In this document: positions 29,606 to 38,061 of the stretch, in pieces
Numbering within the stretch: the stretch's first letter is position 1
Layout: every line of letters starts with the position of its first letter
From: Lysobacter soli
Lineage (GTDB): Bacteria > Pseudomonadota > Gammaproteobacteria > Xanthomonadales > Xanthomonadaceae
Reading direction: 5' to 3'
DNA length: 64,000 nucleotides
Assembly (NCBI RefSeq): GCF_003382285.1
Contig: NZ_QTJR01000014.1
Coordinates: 31,077-95,076 of the forward strand
The notes under the pieces: model-generated
What the model was told of the DNA's origin: nothing
Databases searched by the model: none
What the model saw: the letters and a program-made list of their open reading frames with translations, nothing else
Made by a program: the position numbers and the translations under genes

Positions 29606-30625
29606 TCAGAAGCCGGAATGGCGCTCGTAATACCAGGCGGCGGCGCCGACAAGGCCAAGCTGGCCGTGGTCGACCAGCCACACGGGCACGCGCGCGAGCA
29701 CCTCGCCCAGCACGCCCTTGTTGCGGAAGCGCTCGGCGAAGTCGCTTTCCAGCAGGAACGGGCGGATCTGCGCGGGAATGCCGCCGGCGAGGTAAACCGC
29801 ATCCGCACCGAACGTCACCGCGAGATCGCCCGCGAGGCTGCCGAGCAGGCTGCAGAACAACTGCAGCGATTCGCGCGCCTGCGCGTCGCCATCGGCCTGC
29901 GCGGCCGCCGCGATGGCCTCGGGCGTGTCGAGCTTCGGCGTCACGCCGTCGAGTTCGCACAGCGCGGTGTAGGTGTTCACCAGGCCCGGGCCGGACAGGA
30001 CGCGTTCGTTGTCCACGTGCGGCCAGCGCTGGAGCAGGCGCGTGAGCAGCGCGATCTCGCGCGGCGTACCGACGGCGAGCGACGCGTGCCCGGCCTCGCT
30101 CGCCAGCACGCGCAGCGGCACGCCCTGCTGGAGCGTGCGCGGCAGGCACAGCGACGCACCGAACCCGGTGCCCGGACCGAGCACGAGCGCGGGCCCGTCG
30201 CCGGCCTGGACCGGGCCGCAGACGCGCGTCATCGCGGCCACGTCGATGTAGGGCATTGCGCAGGCCACGGCCTCGAAATCGTTGAGCAGCGCGAAGTAGG
30301 CGATGCCGGCCTCGCGGCGCGTGCGCTCCAGCGAGACCGGCCACTGCAGGTTGGCGTTGATCAGCGTGTCGCCTTCGAGCCTGCCCGCGATGGCGACCAC
30401 GACATGCGTGCGCTCGGCGCCCTGGGTTTTCGCGAAGTCGTCGACGATGGCGGCGAGCGAGGGGAATTCGGCGCAGACGTAGCGGTGGTAAGCCAGCACG
30501 TCGACCTTGCCGCCGGGTCGCACGTGGACCAGCCCCAGCCGCGCATGGGTGCCGCCGACGTCGGCGGCGATGAACGGCTGCGAGCCGTGCCGTCCGACGG
30601 GATGTTCGGTTGGAGCGGGGATCAC
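29606..30625 (-). CDS. glk: glucokinase
   Basis: A 339-residue glucokinase of the bacterial Glk family (ROK-independent). It shows the phosphate-1 loop AADVGGTHARLG (20-31), the sugar-binding LNDFEA with the catalytic Asp, LGPGTGFGASL, and SEAGHASL. It phosphorylates glucose, feeding the Entner-Doudoroff pathway or glycolysis. The start is GTG at 30625. Heading a three-gene overlapping set with glycosylasparaginase and cutC, it might handle sugar from glycan breakdown, but GlcNAc as substrate is only a guess. Confidence 0.9.
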   Translation of the reverse strand: MIPAPTEHPVGRHGSQPFIAADVGGTHARLGLVHVRPGGKVDVLAYHRYVCAEFPSLAAIVDDFAKTQGAERTHVVVAIAGRLEGDTLINANLQWPVSLERTRREAGIAYFALLNDFEAVACAMPYIDVAAMTRVCGPVQAGDGPALVLGPGTGFGASLCLPRTLQQGVPLRVLASEAGHASLAVGTPREIALLTRLLQRWPHVDNERVLSGPGLVNTYTALCELDGVTPKLDTPEAIAAAAQADGDAQARESLQLFCSLLGSLAGDLAVTFGADAVYLAGGIPAQIRPFLLESDFAERFRNKGVLGEVLARVPVWLVDHGQLGLVGAAAWYYERHSGF

Positions 30626-30728
30626 GATCGGCGGGTTCGAAGGCTACGACGGGCGTTCATGATGCCCGTTTCGAGCCGCGGGCTGCAGGTTCGGCCTTCA
30701 CGCAGCGGTTTCGGCGGGCGGCGGCGAC

Positions 30729-32846
30729 TCACGCGGAGGCGAAGCGGACGGCGCCGCCGACCCAGCGCGCAACGATCCGCTCGGCCAGTTCCGGCGAGTC
30801 GTGCAGCAGCTTTTCGCCCATCTCGTGCACCTGCGGGAGCAGGTCGGCGTCGCGGGCGAGATCGGCCACGCGGAACTGCGCCAGGCCAGTCTGGCGGGTG
30901 CCGAGCAGTTCGCCGGGCCCGCGCAGTTCCAGGTCCTTCTCGGCGATGACGAAGCCGTCGTTGGTCTCGCGCATCGTCTCCAGGCGCTGGCGCGCCATCT
31001 GCGACAGCGGCGCCTGGTAGAGCAACACGCAGCTCGACGCCGCGCTGCCCCGCCCCACGCGCCCGCGCAGCTGGTGCAGCTGCGCGAGACCCAGGCGCTC
31101 GGCGTTCTCGATGATCATCAGCGACGCGTTGGGCACGTCGACGCCGACTTCGATCACCGTCGTCGCCACGAGCAGGCCGATCTCGCCGTCCTTGAATGCG
31201 CGCATCGTGGCCTGCTTGTCGGCGGCCTTCATGCGGCCGTGGACCAGGCCGACGCGCACTTCAGGCAGGCGCTTGCACAGATCCTCGTAGGTGGACTGCG
31301 CGGCTTGCGCGACCACCTCGTCGCTGTCGTCGATCAGGGTGCACACCCAGTACGCCTGCCGCCCTTCGGCGCAGGCCTTGCGGATGCGCTCGACGAGTTC
31401 GGGCCGGCGCTCGGCGCTCAGCGCGACCGTCTGCACCGGCGTGCGGCCGGGCGGGAGTTCGTCGATGGCGGAAACGTCGAGGTCGGCGTACGCGGCCATC
31501 GCGAGCGTGCGCGGGATAGGTGTCGCGGTCATGACGAGCTGGTGCGGGACGATCGCATCGCCATTGCCGCTGCCACCGCTGCCCTTGTCGCGCAGCGCCA
31601 GGCGCTGGTGCACGCCGAAGCGGTGCTGTTCGTCGACGATCGCCAGCGCGAGGTCATGGAAGGCCACGCCTTCCTGCATCAGCGCGTGCGTGCCGACGAC
31701 GACCTGCGCCTCGCCCGAAGCGACCTCTTCCAGGACCTTCGCGCGCGCCTTGCCGGTGACCTTGCCGGCGAGCCACGCGACGCGAATGCCGAGCGGTTCG
31801 AGCCAGCCGCGCAGGTTGTTGAGGTGCTGCTCGGCGAGTAGTTCCGTCGGCGCCATCAACGCGGCCTGCCGGCCGGCTTCCACCGCGCACATCGCGGCGA
31901 GTGCGGCGACGACCGTCTTGCCGCTGCCGACATCGCCCTGCACCAGGCGCAGCATCGGGTGCGGCTGCGCGAGGTCCTGGCGGATCTGTTCGAACACGCG
32001 CTGCTGCGCGCCGGTGAGCGCGAAGGGCAGCCGCTTGCGCAACGTGTCGGCCAGCGCGATCCGGTCCAGCACCGGCGCGGCGTGTGCCTGCTGTGCGATG
32101 CGCTGGCGACGCAGGCTCAGGTGGTGCGCGAGCAGTTCCTCGATCGCGAGCCGGCGCTGCGCCGGATGACGCCCCGCGAGCAGCGCGGCGACGTCGGCAT
32201 CCTGCGGCGGCCGATGCACCGTCAGCAGCGCTTCGCGCAGCGAAGGCAGGTTCGAACCGTCGCGCAGCTCGCGCGGAAGGAGTTCCAGCGCGTCCTCGTC
32301 GGGCAGGCGATCGAGCGCCTGGCCGATCAGGCGCCGCAGCGACACCGGCCCGAGGCCCTCGATCGCCGGATACACCGGATCCAGGCTGGTGCCCAGCGCG
32401 TCGTCGCCGGCCTCGTCGATCATCCGATAGCTCGGATGGACGATCTCCAGCCCGTGCTGGCCCGGCCGCGGCGTGCCGTAGCAGCGCACGCGCGCGCCGA
32501 CCTGGAACTGCGCCACCTGCGCGGCGCGGAAATGGAAGAAGCGCAGCACCAGCGTGCCGTGGGAATCGTCGCCGAGGGCCACGCGCAGCATCGGGCGATA
32601 GCGGAATCCGCGTTCGACCGCTTCCACGCGCCCTTCCACCTGCACCGCCACGCCCGGCTGCAACAGGCGGATCGGCGTCAGCGCGGTGCGGTCCTCGTAC
32701 TGGCGCGGCAGTTGCAGCCAGAGGTCCTGCAGCGTGGCGAGCCCGCGTGCGGCGAGCTTCTCGGCCACGCGCGGCCCGACGCCCTTCAGGGCGCTGATCG
32801 GCTGCTGTTGAAGATCGACGGACGCCCCGCCCTTGCGAATCGGCAT
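30729..32846 (-). CDS. recG: ATP-dependent DNA helicase RecG
   Basis: A 705-residue superfamily 2 helicase that reverses stalled forks and processes branched DNA. The N-terminal wedge/OB domain occupies about 1-260. Helicase motifs are Walker A GDVGSGKT (304-311), DEQH (405-408), TATPIPRTL, and in the second lobe TTVIEVGVDVPNA and QLRGRVGRG. A Gly/Ser insertion (GSGGSGNGD) lies between the DEQH and TATPIP motifs. Start ATG 32846. In related genomes recG follows spoT; here it is separated from it. Confidence 0.97.
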   Translation of the reverse strand: MPIRKGGASVDLQQQPISALKGVGPRVAEKLAARGLATLQDLWLQLPRQYEDRTALTPIRLLQPGVAVQVEGRVEAVERGFRYRPMLRVALGDDSHGTLVLRFFHFRAAQVAQFQVGARVRCYGTPRPGQHGLEIVHPSYRMIDEAGDDALGTSLDPVYPAIEGLGPVSLRRLIGQALDRLPDEDALELLPRELRDGSNLPSLREALLTVHRPPQDADVAALLAGRHPAQRRLAIEELLAHHLSLRRQRIAQQAHAAPVLDRIALADTLRKRLPFALTGAQQRVFEQIRQDLAQPHPMLRLVQGDVGSGKTVVAALAAMCAVEAGRQAALMAPTELLAEQHLNNLRGWLEPLGIRVAWLAGKVTGKARAKVLEEVASGEAQVVVGTHALMQEGVAFHDLALAIVDEQHRFGVHQRLALRDKGSGGSGNGDAIVPHQLVMTATPIPRTLAMAAYADLDVSAIDELPPGRTPVQTVALSAERRPELVERIRKACAEGRQAYWVCTLIDDSDEVVAQAAQSTYEDLCKRLPEVRVGLVHGRMKAADKQATMRAFKDGEIGLLVATTVIEVGVDVPNASLMIIENAERLGLAQLHQLRGRVGRGSAASSCVLLYQAPLSQMARQRLETMRETNDGFVIAEKDLELRGPGELLGTRQTGLAQFRVADLARDADLLPQVHEMGEKLLHDSPELAERIVARWVGGAVRFASA

Positions 32847-32912
32847 CGGGAAAGGATGCCGCGAAAGGCGCGTCGGTAGAAAGAGGGAAAGTGGGCGGCG
32901 CCGTGTCGGAAG

Positions 32913-32952
32913 CCCCTCACCCCGCCCCTCTCCCGCGTGCGGGAGAGGGGGG
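32913..32952. repeat. CCCCTCTCCC-type palindromic repeat, copy 2
   Basis: Inverted relative to copy 1: CCCCTCACCCC precedes arms CCCCTCTCCCGC and GCGGGAGAGGGG. It lies 13 bp downstream of the TonB receptor stop and may form its 3' hairpin. Confidence 0.8.
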
Positions 32953-32965
32953 TTGCCTGGTGCGA

Positions 32966-35380
32966 TCAGAAGTTCGCCGTCAGCTCCACGCCGTAGGTGC
33001 GCGGCTGGGTCATGCGCGCGCCGACGGTGCCCAGCACGGTCATGCCGTAGGTGCCGAACGAGTTCACGTACTGGTTGTCGAGCAGGTTGTTGCCGTAGAC
33101 CGCAACGCCCCAGTGCCCCGTGGCCGACGTCCAGCCGATGCGCGCGTCGAGGATTTCCTGCGCCTCGCCCGCCTCGGCCTGACCGAAGCGGCCGCAGCCC
33201 AGCACCGACACGGACTCGTCATTCGTGCGGCACTTGCCGACGTACGAGTAACGCGCCGAAGCACGCACGTCGCCGGCGTCGGCCAGACGCCACACGTAGT
33301 TCGCGCCCGCGGCGAAGGACCATTCCGGCGCGCCGGTCGGCTGGCCGCCGAGGTCCAGGCCCTGCGGGTTCACGTACGTCTTGAAGGTCGAATCCAGGTA
33401 TTCGGCGTTGAAGTCGAAGCCGAGTCCGTCGGTGGCCTGCCAGCGCAGGTCGAAGTCGACGCCGTACGCCTCCTGATCGGACGTGTTCACCAGGAAACGC
33501 GGGATGTCGGTCGTCATGTCCAGCGTGACGGCCTGGCGGTTGTCGTAGACGTAGTAGAACGCCGACACGTTGTACGCGAGGCGATAGTCCGGCAGCGCGT
33601 GCTTGATGCCCGTCTCGAAGTTCCAGACGTCCTCGTTCTCGAACTCGCTGCCGATCTGCAGCGCGTTGAAGCCGCCGGCCTTGTAGCCCTTGGCGAGCGA
33701 TGCGAAGCCCATCAGGTTGTCGTTGAAGTGGTAGTCGACGACGAAGCGCGGGCTCCAGTCGTCCCACGACTTCTTGGCGCGATTGAGCACGCCCTTGTTC
33801 GCCACCGCCGGCGGATCGATGAAGGCGATGTCGAACACCAGCATTTCCAGCGGAATGCCGGCCGCATCGAGGAAACCGATGCGGTCGAGCAACGCCAGCT
33901 GCGCGTCGAGTTCCGGCGCGCTGCGCAGGTCGTTGAACCAGGTGAAGTCCTTCTCGTCGCGCGTGTAGCGCAGGCCGACGGTGAGGTTGGTCTTGTCGTT
34001 GACATGCCAGATCACGTCGCCGAACGCAGCGTATGCCTTCGTGTCGAGCGAGTTCACGAACTTCTCGTTCCACGGCAGGCCGGTGAGATCCACCGGAATC
34101 CCGAACATGTTCGCCGCCATCGTCAGCGGACCGTACAGGCCACCCGGCGCGAGGCCGAGGTTGTTGGCGATGGTGTCCACCGAATCGGTCAGCGCGTTGA
34201 CTTCGCTGGTCTGGTCGGCGTCTTCCTGGAAGTAGCTCAGGCCCGCGACCCAGTCGATGCGGTCGGTCGATCCGTTGAACTTGAACTCCTGGTAGAAGTT
34301 CGTGTTGCTCTCGGTGTTCGTCGAATCGACGTAGAGGTAGCTCAGGTTCGTGCCGTCTTCCTCGACGCGGTTGAGCGAATCGTAGTCGTGCCACGCGCTC
34401 GTCGAGGTCAGGCTGAAGCCGCCGAAGTTGTGGTCGACGATCAGCGTCACGCCATCGAACGTGCGCGTTTCCGCATCCGGCGCGTCGGTCCTGTACGGCT
34501 GGCGTTCCGGATCCAGGAACGAATCCGGATCCGCCGGCGCCGTCGGCAATGCGGGCAGTGCCGGGATCGGCACGACGCTCGTGGTCGCCTGGCCGCGCTG
34601 GTCGAGGCTTTCGTGGTCCCACGAAATCCATGCGCGCGTGTTGTCGCCGAAGCGCGTCTGGAACGCGGAGCGCGTGGCCCAGTTGTCTTCCGGCGCGAGG
34701 TCCTCGCCTGTGTCCGCGTCGCGTATCCAGCCGTCGCTGTGGTTGAAGATGCCGTTGAAGCGGAAGGCCGACGTATCGCTCACGGCGATGTTCGCCATAC
34801 CTTCGAAGTAGGTCTTGTTGTCGTTGCCCAGGCGCAGCTTGCCGCGCGCGTGGTTGCCGTCGGTGTCGGGACGGTGCGTGATGATCGAGATCGCACCGGC
34901 CGCGGTGTTGCGTCCGAACAGCGTGCCCTGCGGGCCCTTCAGCACTTCGATGCGCTGCACGTCGGTGAACGGCAGCAGCACGCCACCGCCGCGTCCGGCG
35001 TACACGCCATCGACGTACACGCCGACGGCCGGATCGGTGCCGATGCCGAAGTCGTCGGTCTCGATGCCGCGCAGCTGGAAGCTCGGCTGCGTCGGCTGGA
35101 GGCTGTTGACGCGCAATCCGGGCACGAAGCTGTCGATGTCGCCGAGGTCTTCGGCGGCGACGTCATCGATCAGCTGTTCGGTGACGACCTGCAACGCGAT
35201 CGGCACGTCGAGCAGTTCCTGCTCGCGGCTCTGCGCGGTAACGGTGATCGTGTCCAGCTGCGTGGCGTCCGTCGTGGTGGACGCGGCTTGCGCGAATGCC
35301 AGCGGCGAGGCCGCGACGGCGAAACATCCAAAGAGCGCGCGGCCTAGACCGACCGCGAGCCTGCTCTTGCGTGGCGACAT
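32966..35380 (-). CDS. TonB-dependent outer membrane receptor
   Basis: An 804-residue outer-membrane receptor. Signal peptide about 1-31 (SPLAFAQ cleavage region), then DTITVTAQ, a probable TonB box with the plug domain, LKGPQGTLFGRNTAAGAISI near residue 150 (plug end) and a 22-strand barrel ending in the aromatic residue of ELTANF. The type (VTAQSRxQxLxDVPIAL) is the common Xanthomonad/sphingomonad kind that takes up organic substrates such as plant polymers or aromatics, not the siderophore kind specifically. It shares direction with the di-haem cytochrome and beta-helix genes, separated by 98 bp. Confidence 0.93.
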   Translation of the reverse strand: MSPRKSRLAVGLGRALFGCFAVAASPLAFAQAASTTTDATQLDTITVTAQSREQELLDVPIALQVVTEQLIDDVAAEDLGDIDSFVPGLRVNSLQPTQPSFQLRGIETDDFGIGTDPAVGVYVDGVYAGRGGGVLLPFTDVQRIEVLKGPQGTLFGRNTAAGAISIITHRPDTDGNHARGKLRLGNDNKTYFEGMANIAVSDTSAFRFNGIFNHSDGWIRDADTGEDLAPEDNWATRSAFQTRFGDNTRAWISWDHESLDQRGQATTSVVPIPALPALPTAPADPDSFLDPERQPYRTDAPDAETRTFDGVTLIVDHNFGGFSLTSTSAWHDYDSLNRVEEDGTNLSYLYVDSTNTESNTNFYQEFKFNGSTDRIDWVAGLSYFQEDADQTSEVNALTDSVDTIANNLGLAPGGLYGPLTMAANMFGIPVDLTGLPWNEKFVNSLDTKAYAAFGDVIWHVNDKTNLTVGLRYTRDEKDFTWFNDLRSAPELDAQLALLDRIGFLDAAGIPLEMLVFDIAFIDPPAVANKGVLNRAKKSWDDWSPRFVVDYHFNDNLMGFASLAKGYKAGGFNALQIGSEFENEDVWNFETGIKHALPDYRLAYNVSAFYYVYDNRQAVTLDMTTDIPRFLVNTSDQEAYGVDFDLRWQATDGLGFDFNAEYLDSTFKTYVNPQGLDLGGQPTGAPEWSFAAGANYVWRLADAGDVRASARYSYVGKCRTNDESVSVLGCGRFGQAEAGEAQEILDARIGWTSATGHWGVAVYGNNLLDNQYVNSFGTYGMTVLGTVGARMTQPRTYGVELTANF

Positions 35381-35478
35381 CGGAACTCCCCTCCCAATGG
35401 CTTTCTAGTTTTTGTTGCGGCTCACTTCGTTGCTGCAGTGCCGCGTCGCGCGCCCCTGTTCCGCGCGACGAAAGCACC

Positions 35479-36627
35479 TTACCTCATCGCGACATGCGCG
35501 CCATCGCTGGTGCAGTTGCCCAGCCAAGCGGCGATCCAGTCGCGCACCACGGCCACGCCTTCCTCGTGCACGGTGGCGCGCCCGACCTCGGGCATCATCG
35601 CGCCGGGATCCAGACTGCTCATGCGATAGATCAGGATCGACTCGTCCGGTTTGCCGGGCACGATGTCGAACAGGTGGTCGCCCGTGCCCTGCCCCGCCGC
35701 GACCGGCGGCTTGCACAGGCCCAGACGGCGCGCCTCGTCAGTACCGGCGTCGAGCCACAGGCCCGAGGTGTCGGCCGGGCCGACCTGGCTATGGCAATGA
35801 CCGCAGTTCACGTCGAGATACGCACGCGCGCGACTTTCGATCGACGCGCTCGCATCGTCGAAACGCGCGTTGTGCGGAACGCCCGTCGCCGGCAGGCCTT
35901 CGAGCCGTCCGAGCGAGACCATGCGCGCGAGCTGGTTCTGGCCGTCGTGCCACGGATCGTCGCGATTGAGATGCCGCGCCTTCGGTCCGATCGGATGCAG
36001 TTCGCGCGTGGTGTTGTTGGTCGAATGGCAGCCGGCGCACTGGTTCTCGTCGGGCACCATGTAGGCGAACGAGGTCTTCGCGCTGCCGTCGGGCTTGTGC
36101 ATCGTCAGCGGCACGACGTCGCCGGCGCGCGCGAGCGTCGCTTCGGTCTGCTCTTCGTTCCACACGTACGGCAGCGCGACCCAGCCCGTCTCGCGACGCA
36201 CGAGCAGCCGCGTTTCGATCAGGCGCACTTTCGACAAATCGAGCCCGTTCGCCGATTCGTCCTTCTGCTCGGCCACGCGCAGCACCGCGCCGTCCTGTCC
36301 GCGCGGGTAGTAGAACGTCTTGCTGATGATGGTGCCGACCGGGAAATCGAACGCGTCGTTCGCGCTGTACTTCGCTTTCCTGCCTTCCGGCATCCAGATC
36401 GTGCGCAGCTTGTGCGCGTAATCGCTGAACAGCGCGCTGTTCAGCGCATACGGTTCGACGCCGTGGTTGAGCTTCAACTGCTTTCCGTCGGAGGACAGCA
36501 CATGCCATTCGCCCAGCGTCTGCGGCTGGCCCTGCGGGTGGAACAGCACCGGCGCTTCGCTACGCTGGCAACCGCCGACGAACATCGCGGCCACCAGCAC
36601 GGCCGCGTGGATCACGAACTGCTTCAT
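35479..36627 (-). CDS. di-haem c-type cytochrome lipoprotein (TIGR03806/SO2930-like)
   Basis: A 382-residue exported protein. Lipobox MFVGGC gives acylated Cys20. Two haem c motifs are C197-A-G-C200-H201 and C275-G-H-C278-H279, with Met residues near the end (PGAMMPEVG) as possible axial ligands. The opening 'LFHPQGQPQTLGEW' and 'RTIWMPEGRKAKY' match a family that I recall as TIGR03806 (SO2930/HNE_0200 type), which regularly pairs with beta-helix proteins and has no assigned function. Its ATG overlaps the beta-helix stop in ATGA. Probably an electron carrier or redox enzyme at the periplasmic side. Confidence 0.85.
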   Translation of the reverse strand: MKQFVIHAAVLVAAMFVGGCQRSEAPVLFHPQGQPQTLGEWHVLSSDGKQLKLNHGVEPYALNSALFSDYAHKLRTIWMPEGRKAKYSANDAFDFPVGTIISKTFYYPRGQDGAVLRVAEQKDESANGLDLSKVRLIETRLLVRRETGWVALPYVWNEEQTEATLARAGDVVPLTMHKPDGSAKTSFAYMVPDENQCAGCHSTNNTTRELHPIGPKARHLNRDDPWHDGQNQLARMVSLGRLEGLPATGVPHNARFDDASASIESRARAYLDVNCGHCHSQVGPADTSGLWLDAGTDEARRLGLCKPPVAAGQGTGDHLFDIVPGKPDESILIYRMSSLDPGAMMPEVGRATVHEEGVAVVRDWIAAWLGNCTSDGAHVAMR

Positions 36628-37877
36628 GCCGACGGAGCCGCCTTCGCGGTCGTCGCCGCGGCCTTCGTCGGAAGCGTCACCACCGGCAGCGGCGGCAGCG
36701 TGCAGCGCACCTTGTCGGTGACCACGCTCGGGTTCTTGTACTTGTTCGGACCGTCGGCGTTGAGCGTCTGCGCCTGGCCGTTGTCGATGCAGACCCGCGC
36801 GCCGCCGGCGCGCTGCGCGTTGACGTAGCCGTCCCACAGCACGTCGGGCAGGCGGCCGTTGAGGCCGAACATCGCCACCTTCAACGCTTTCAGGTCGAAG
36901 CCGTCGGGCTTGTCGCCGCCACCCTTGAAGCGGTTGCCGTGGATGGCGATCTCTTCCGGATACGGATCGAAGCTCTTCGCCACGCCCTTGTCGGTCATGT
37001 AGCCGGTGGAGAAATAGCTCGACACGATGACGTTTGCCGTCTGGTTGTCGGCGATGTCGTTGTCGAAGATCTCGACCTTGTCGTTGGAATTGATGACCAC
37101 GCCCGAGCCGGCGGGCACGCTCGCGACCGCCGCGCCCTTCGCGGCGAAGTTGTCGGTGTTGTTCTCGAAAACCTTGTTGTTGTAGACGCGCGTCGTGTGG
37201 CCCGGCTGCGGCAGGTTCGGCATGTTGAAGACAAGAATGCCGCCGGTGTTCTGCGTCGCGATGTTCTCGTAGACGTCGGCGCCGATGGTGTTCTCGATCT
37301 CGATGCCGGCGACGTTGCGCTCGGCGCGGTTGCGGCGCACGACGACGTTCTTCGACTGGCCGACGTAGATGCCCGCGTCCGATGCGCCGATCGCGACCGA
37401 ATCCTCGATGAGCACGTTGGTGGTCTGCACCGGATAGATGCCGTACGCGCCGTTGGTCGTCTTCGGCCCGCCCGTCCATTCCACGCGCACGCCGCGGATG
37501 GTGATGTTGTCGCCTTCGTTGATCTTCAGGCCGTCGCCCTTGCTGTCCTCGATGGCGAGGTTTTCCAGCGTGAAATCGCCGGCGTTGACCAGCAGCCCTT
37601 CGGCGCCGGCCTTCTGGTCCTTGAAGCTCAGGATGGTCTTGTCCATGCCCTGGCCGCGGATCGTCACGCCGTTCACGCGCAGCGTCAGGCTGCGGTCGAA
37701 TGCGTGGCGGCCGGCGGGAATGTCGATGACGTCGCCGGGCTTGGCGTCGAGCAGGCGCTCGATCAGCACCTTCTGGAAGTCCGGACTGGCCGCGGGCGCG
37801 GCCGGCTGTTGCTGCTGGCAGGCGGCCAGTGCCGCCAGTCCCATGGTGACCGCCACGCCGAGCACGATGCGCTTCAT
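36624..37877 (-). CDS. parallel beta-helix lipoprotein (TIGR03805-like)
   Basis: A 417-residue exported lipoprotein with lipobox LAALAAC (Cys20) and a Gln/Pro-rich tether. From about residue 65 to 340 it is a right-handed parallel beta-helix: repeats with Asn/Asp-Asn turns such as GVTIRGQGMDKT, NITIRGVRVEW, NVLIEDSVAIG, NVVVRRNRAERN, KVEIFDNDIADN. A final domain has a Cys-containing RCTLPP segment. Families with this shape bind or cleave polysaccharides (pectate lyase-like), but catalytic residues are not evident. First gene of the cytochrome/TonB array and divergent from an AraC-type regulator. Confidence 0.85.
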   Translation of the reverse strand: MKRIVLGVAVTMGLAALAACQQQQPAAPAASPDFQKVLIERLLDAKPGDVIDIPAGRHAFDRSLTLRVNGVTIRGQGMDKTILSFKDQKAGAEGLLVNAGDFTLENLAIEDSKGDGLKINEGDNITIRGVRVEWTGGPKTTNGAYGIYPVQTTNVLIEDSVAIGASDAGIYVGQSKNVVVRRNRAERNVAGIEIENTIGADVYENIATQNTGGILVFNMPNLPQPGHTTRVYNNKVFENNTDNFAAKGAAVASVPAGSGVVINSNDKVEIFDNDIADNQTANVIVSSYFSTGYMTDKGVAKSFDPYPEEIAIHGNRFKGGGDKPDGFDLKALKVAMFGLNGRLPDVLWDGYVNAQRAGGARVCIDNGQAQTLNADGPNKYKNPSVVTDKVRCTLPPLPVVTLPTKAAATTAKAAPSA

Positions 37878-37927
37878 CCGACTCCAGTCCTGTCCTGCGA
37901 CGGACTGCCCGTCGCGAATGTCCCCGC

Positions 37928-37961
37928 CGAAAACAGGCCACGCCGACCCTGCGGCGTGGCC
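37928..37961 (-). promoter_or_regulatory. terminator-like hairpin in the beta-helix operon leader
   Basis: Read leftward: stem GGCCACGCCG / CGGCGTGGCC with a 6-nt loop, then TGTTTTC, ending about 50 bp before the beta-helix ATG. As no gene on this strand ends here, it could be a leader attenuator; an operator palindrome is also possible. Confidence 0.45.
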
Positions 37962-38061
37962 CCTCCCCGGCCCCTTCGGGAGTCTGTGACCTTCCGGCGA
38001 TCCCGGTGGAGGGCAAAGCCGGCATACTCAGGGGGGAAAACCGGACAAGCTACGCCAGCGT

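Noticed and set aside
33219..34631. Minus-strand 470-residue frame within the TonB receptor
   Set aside because: Alternate frame of the receptor, no own ribosome binding site, Arg/Pro-rich.
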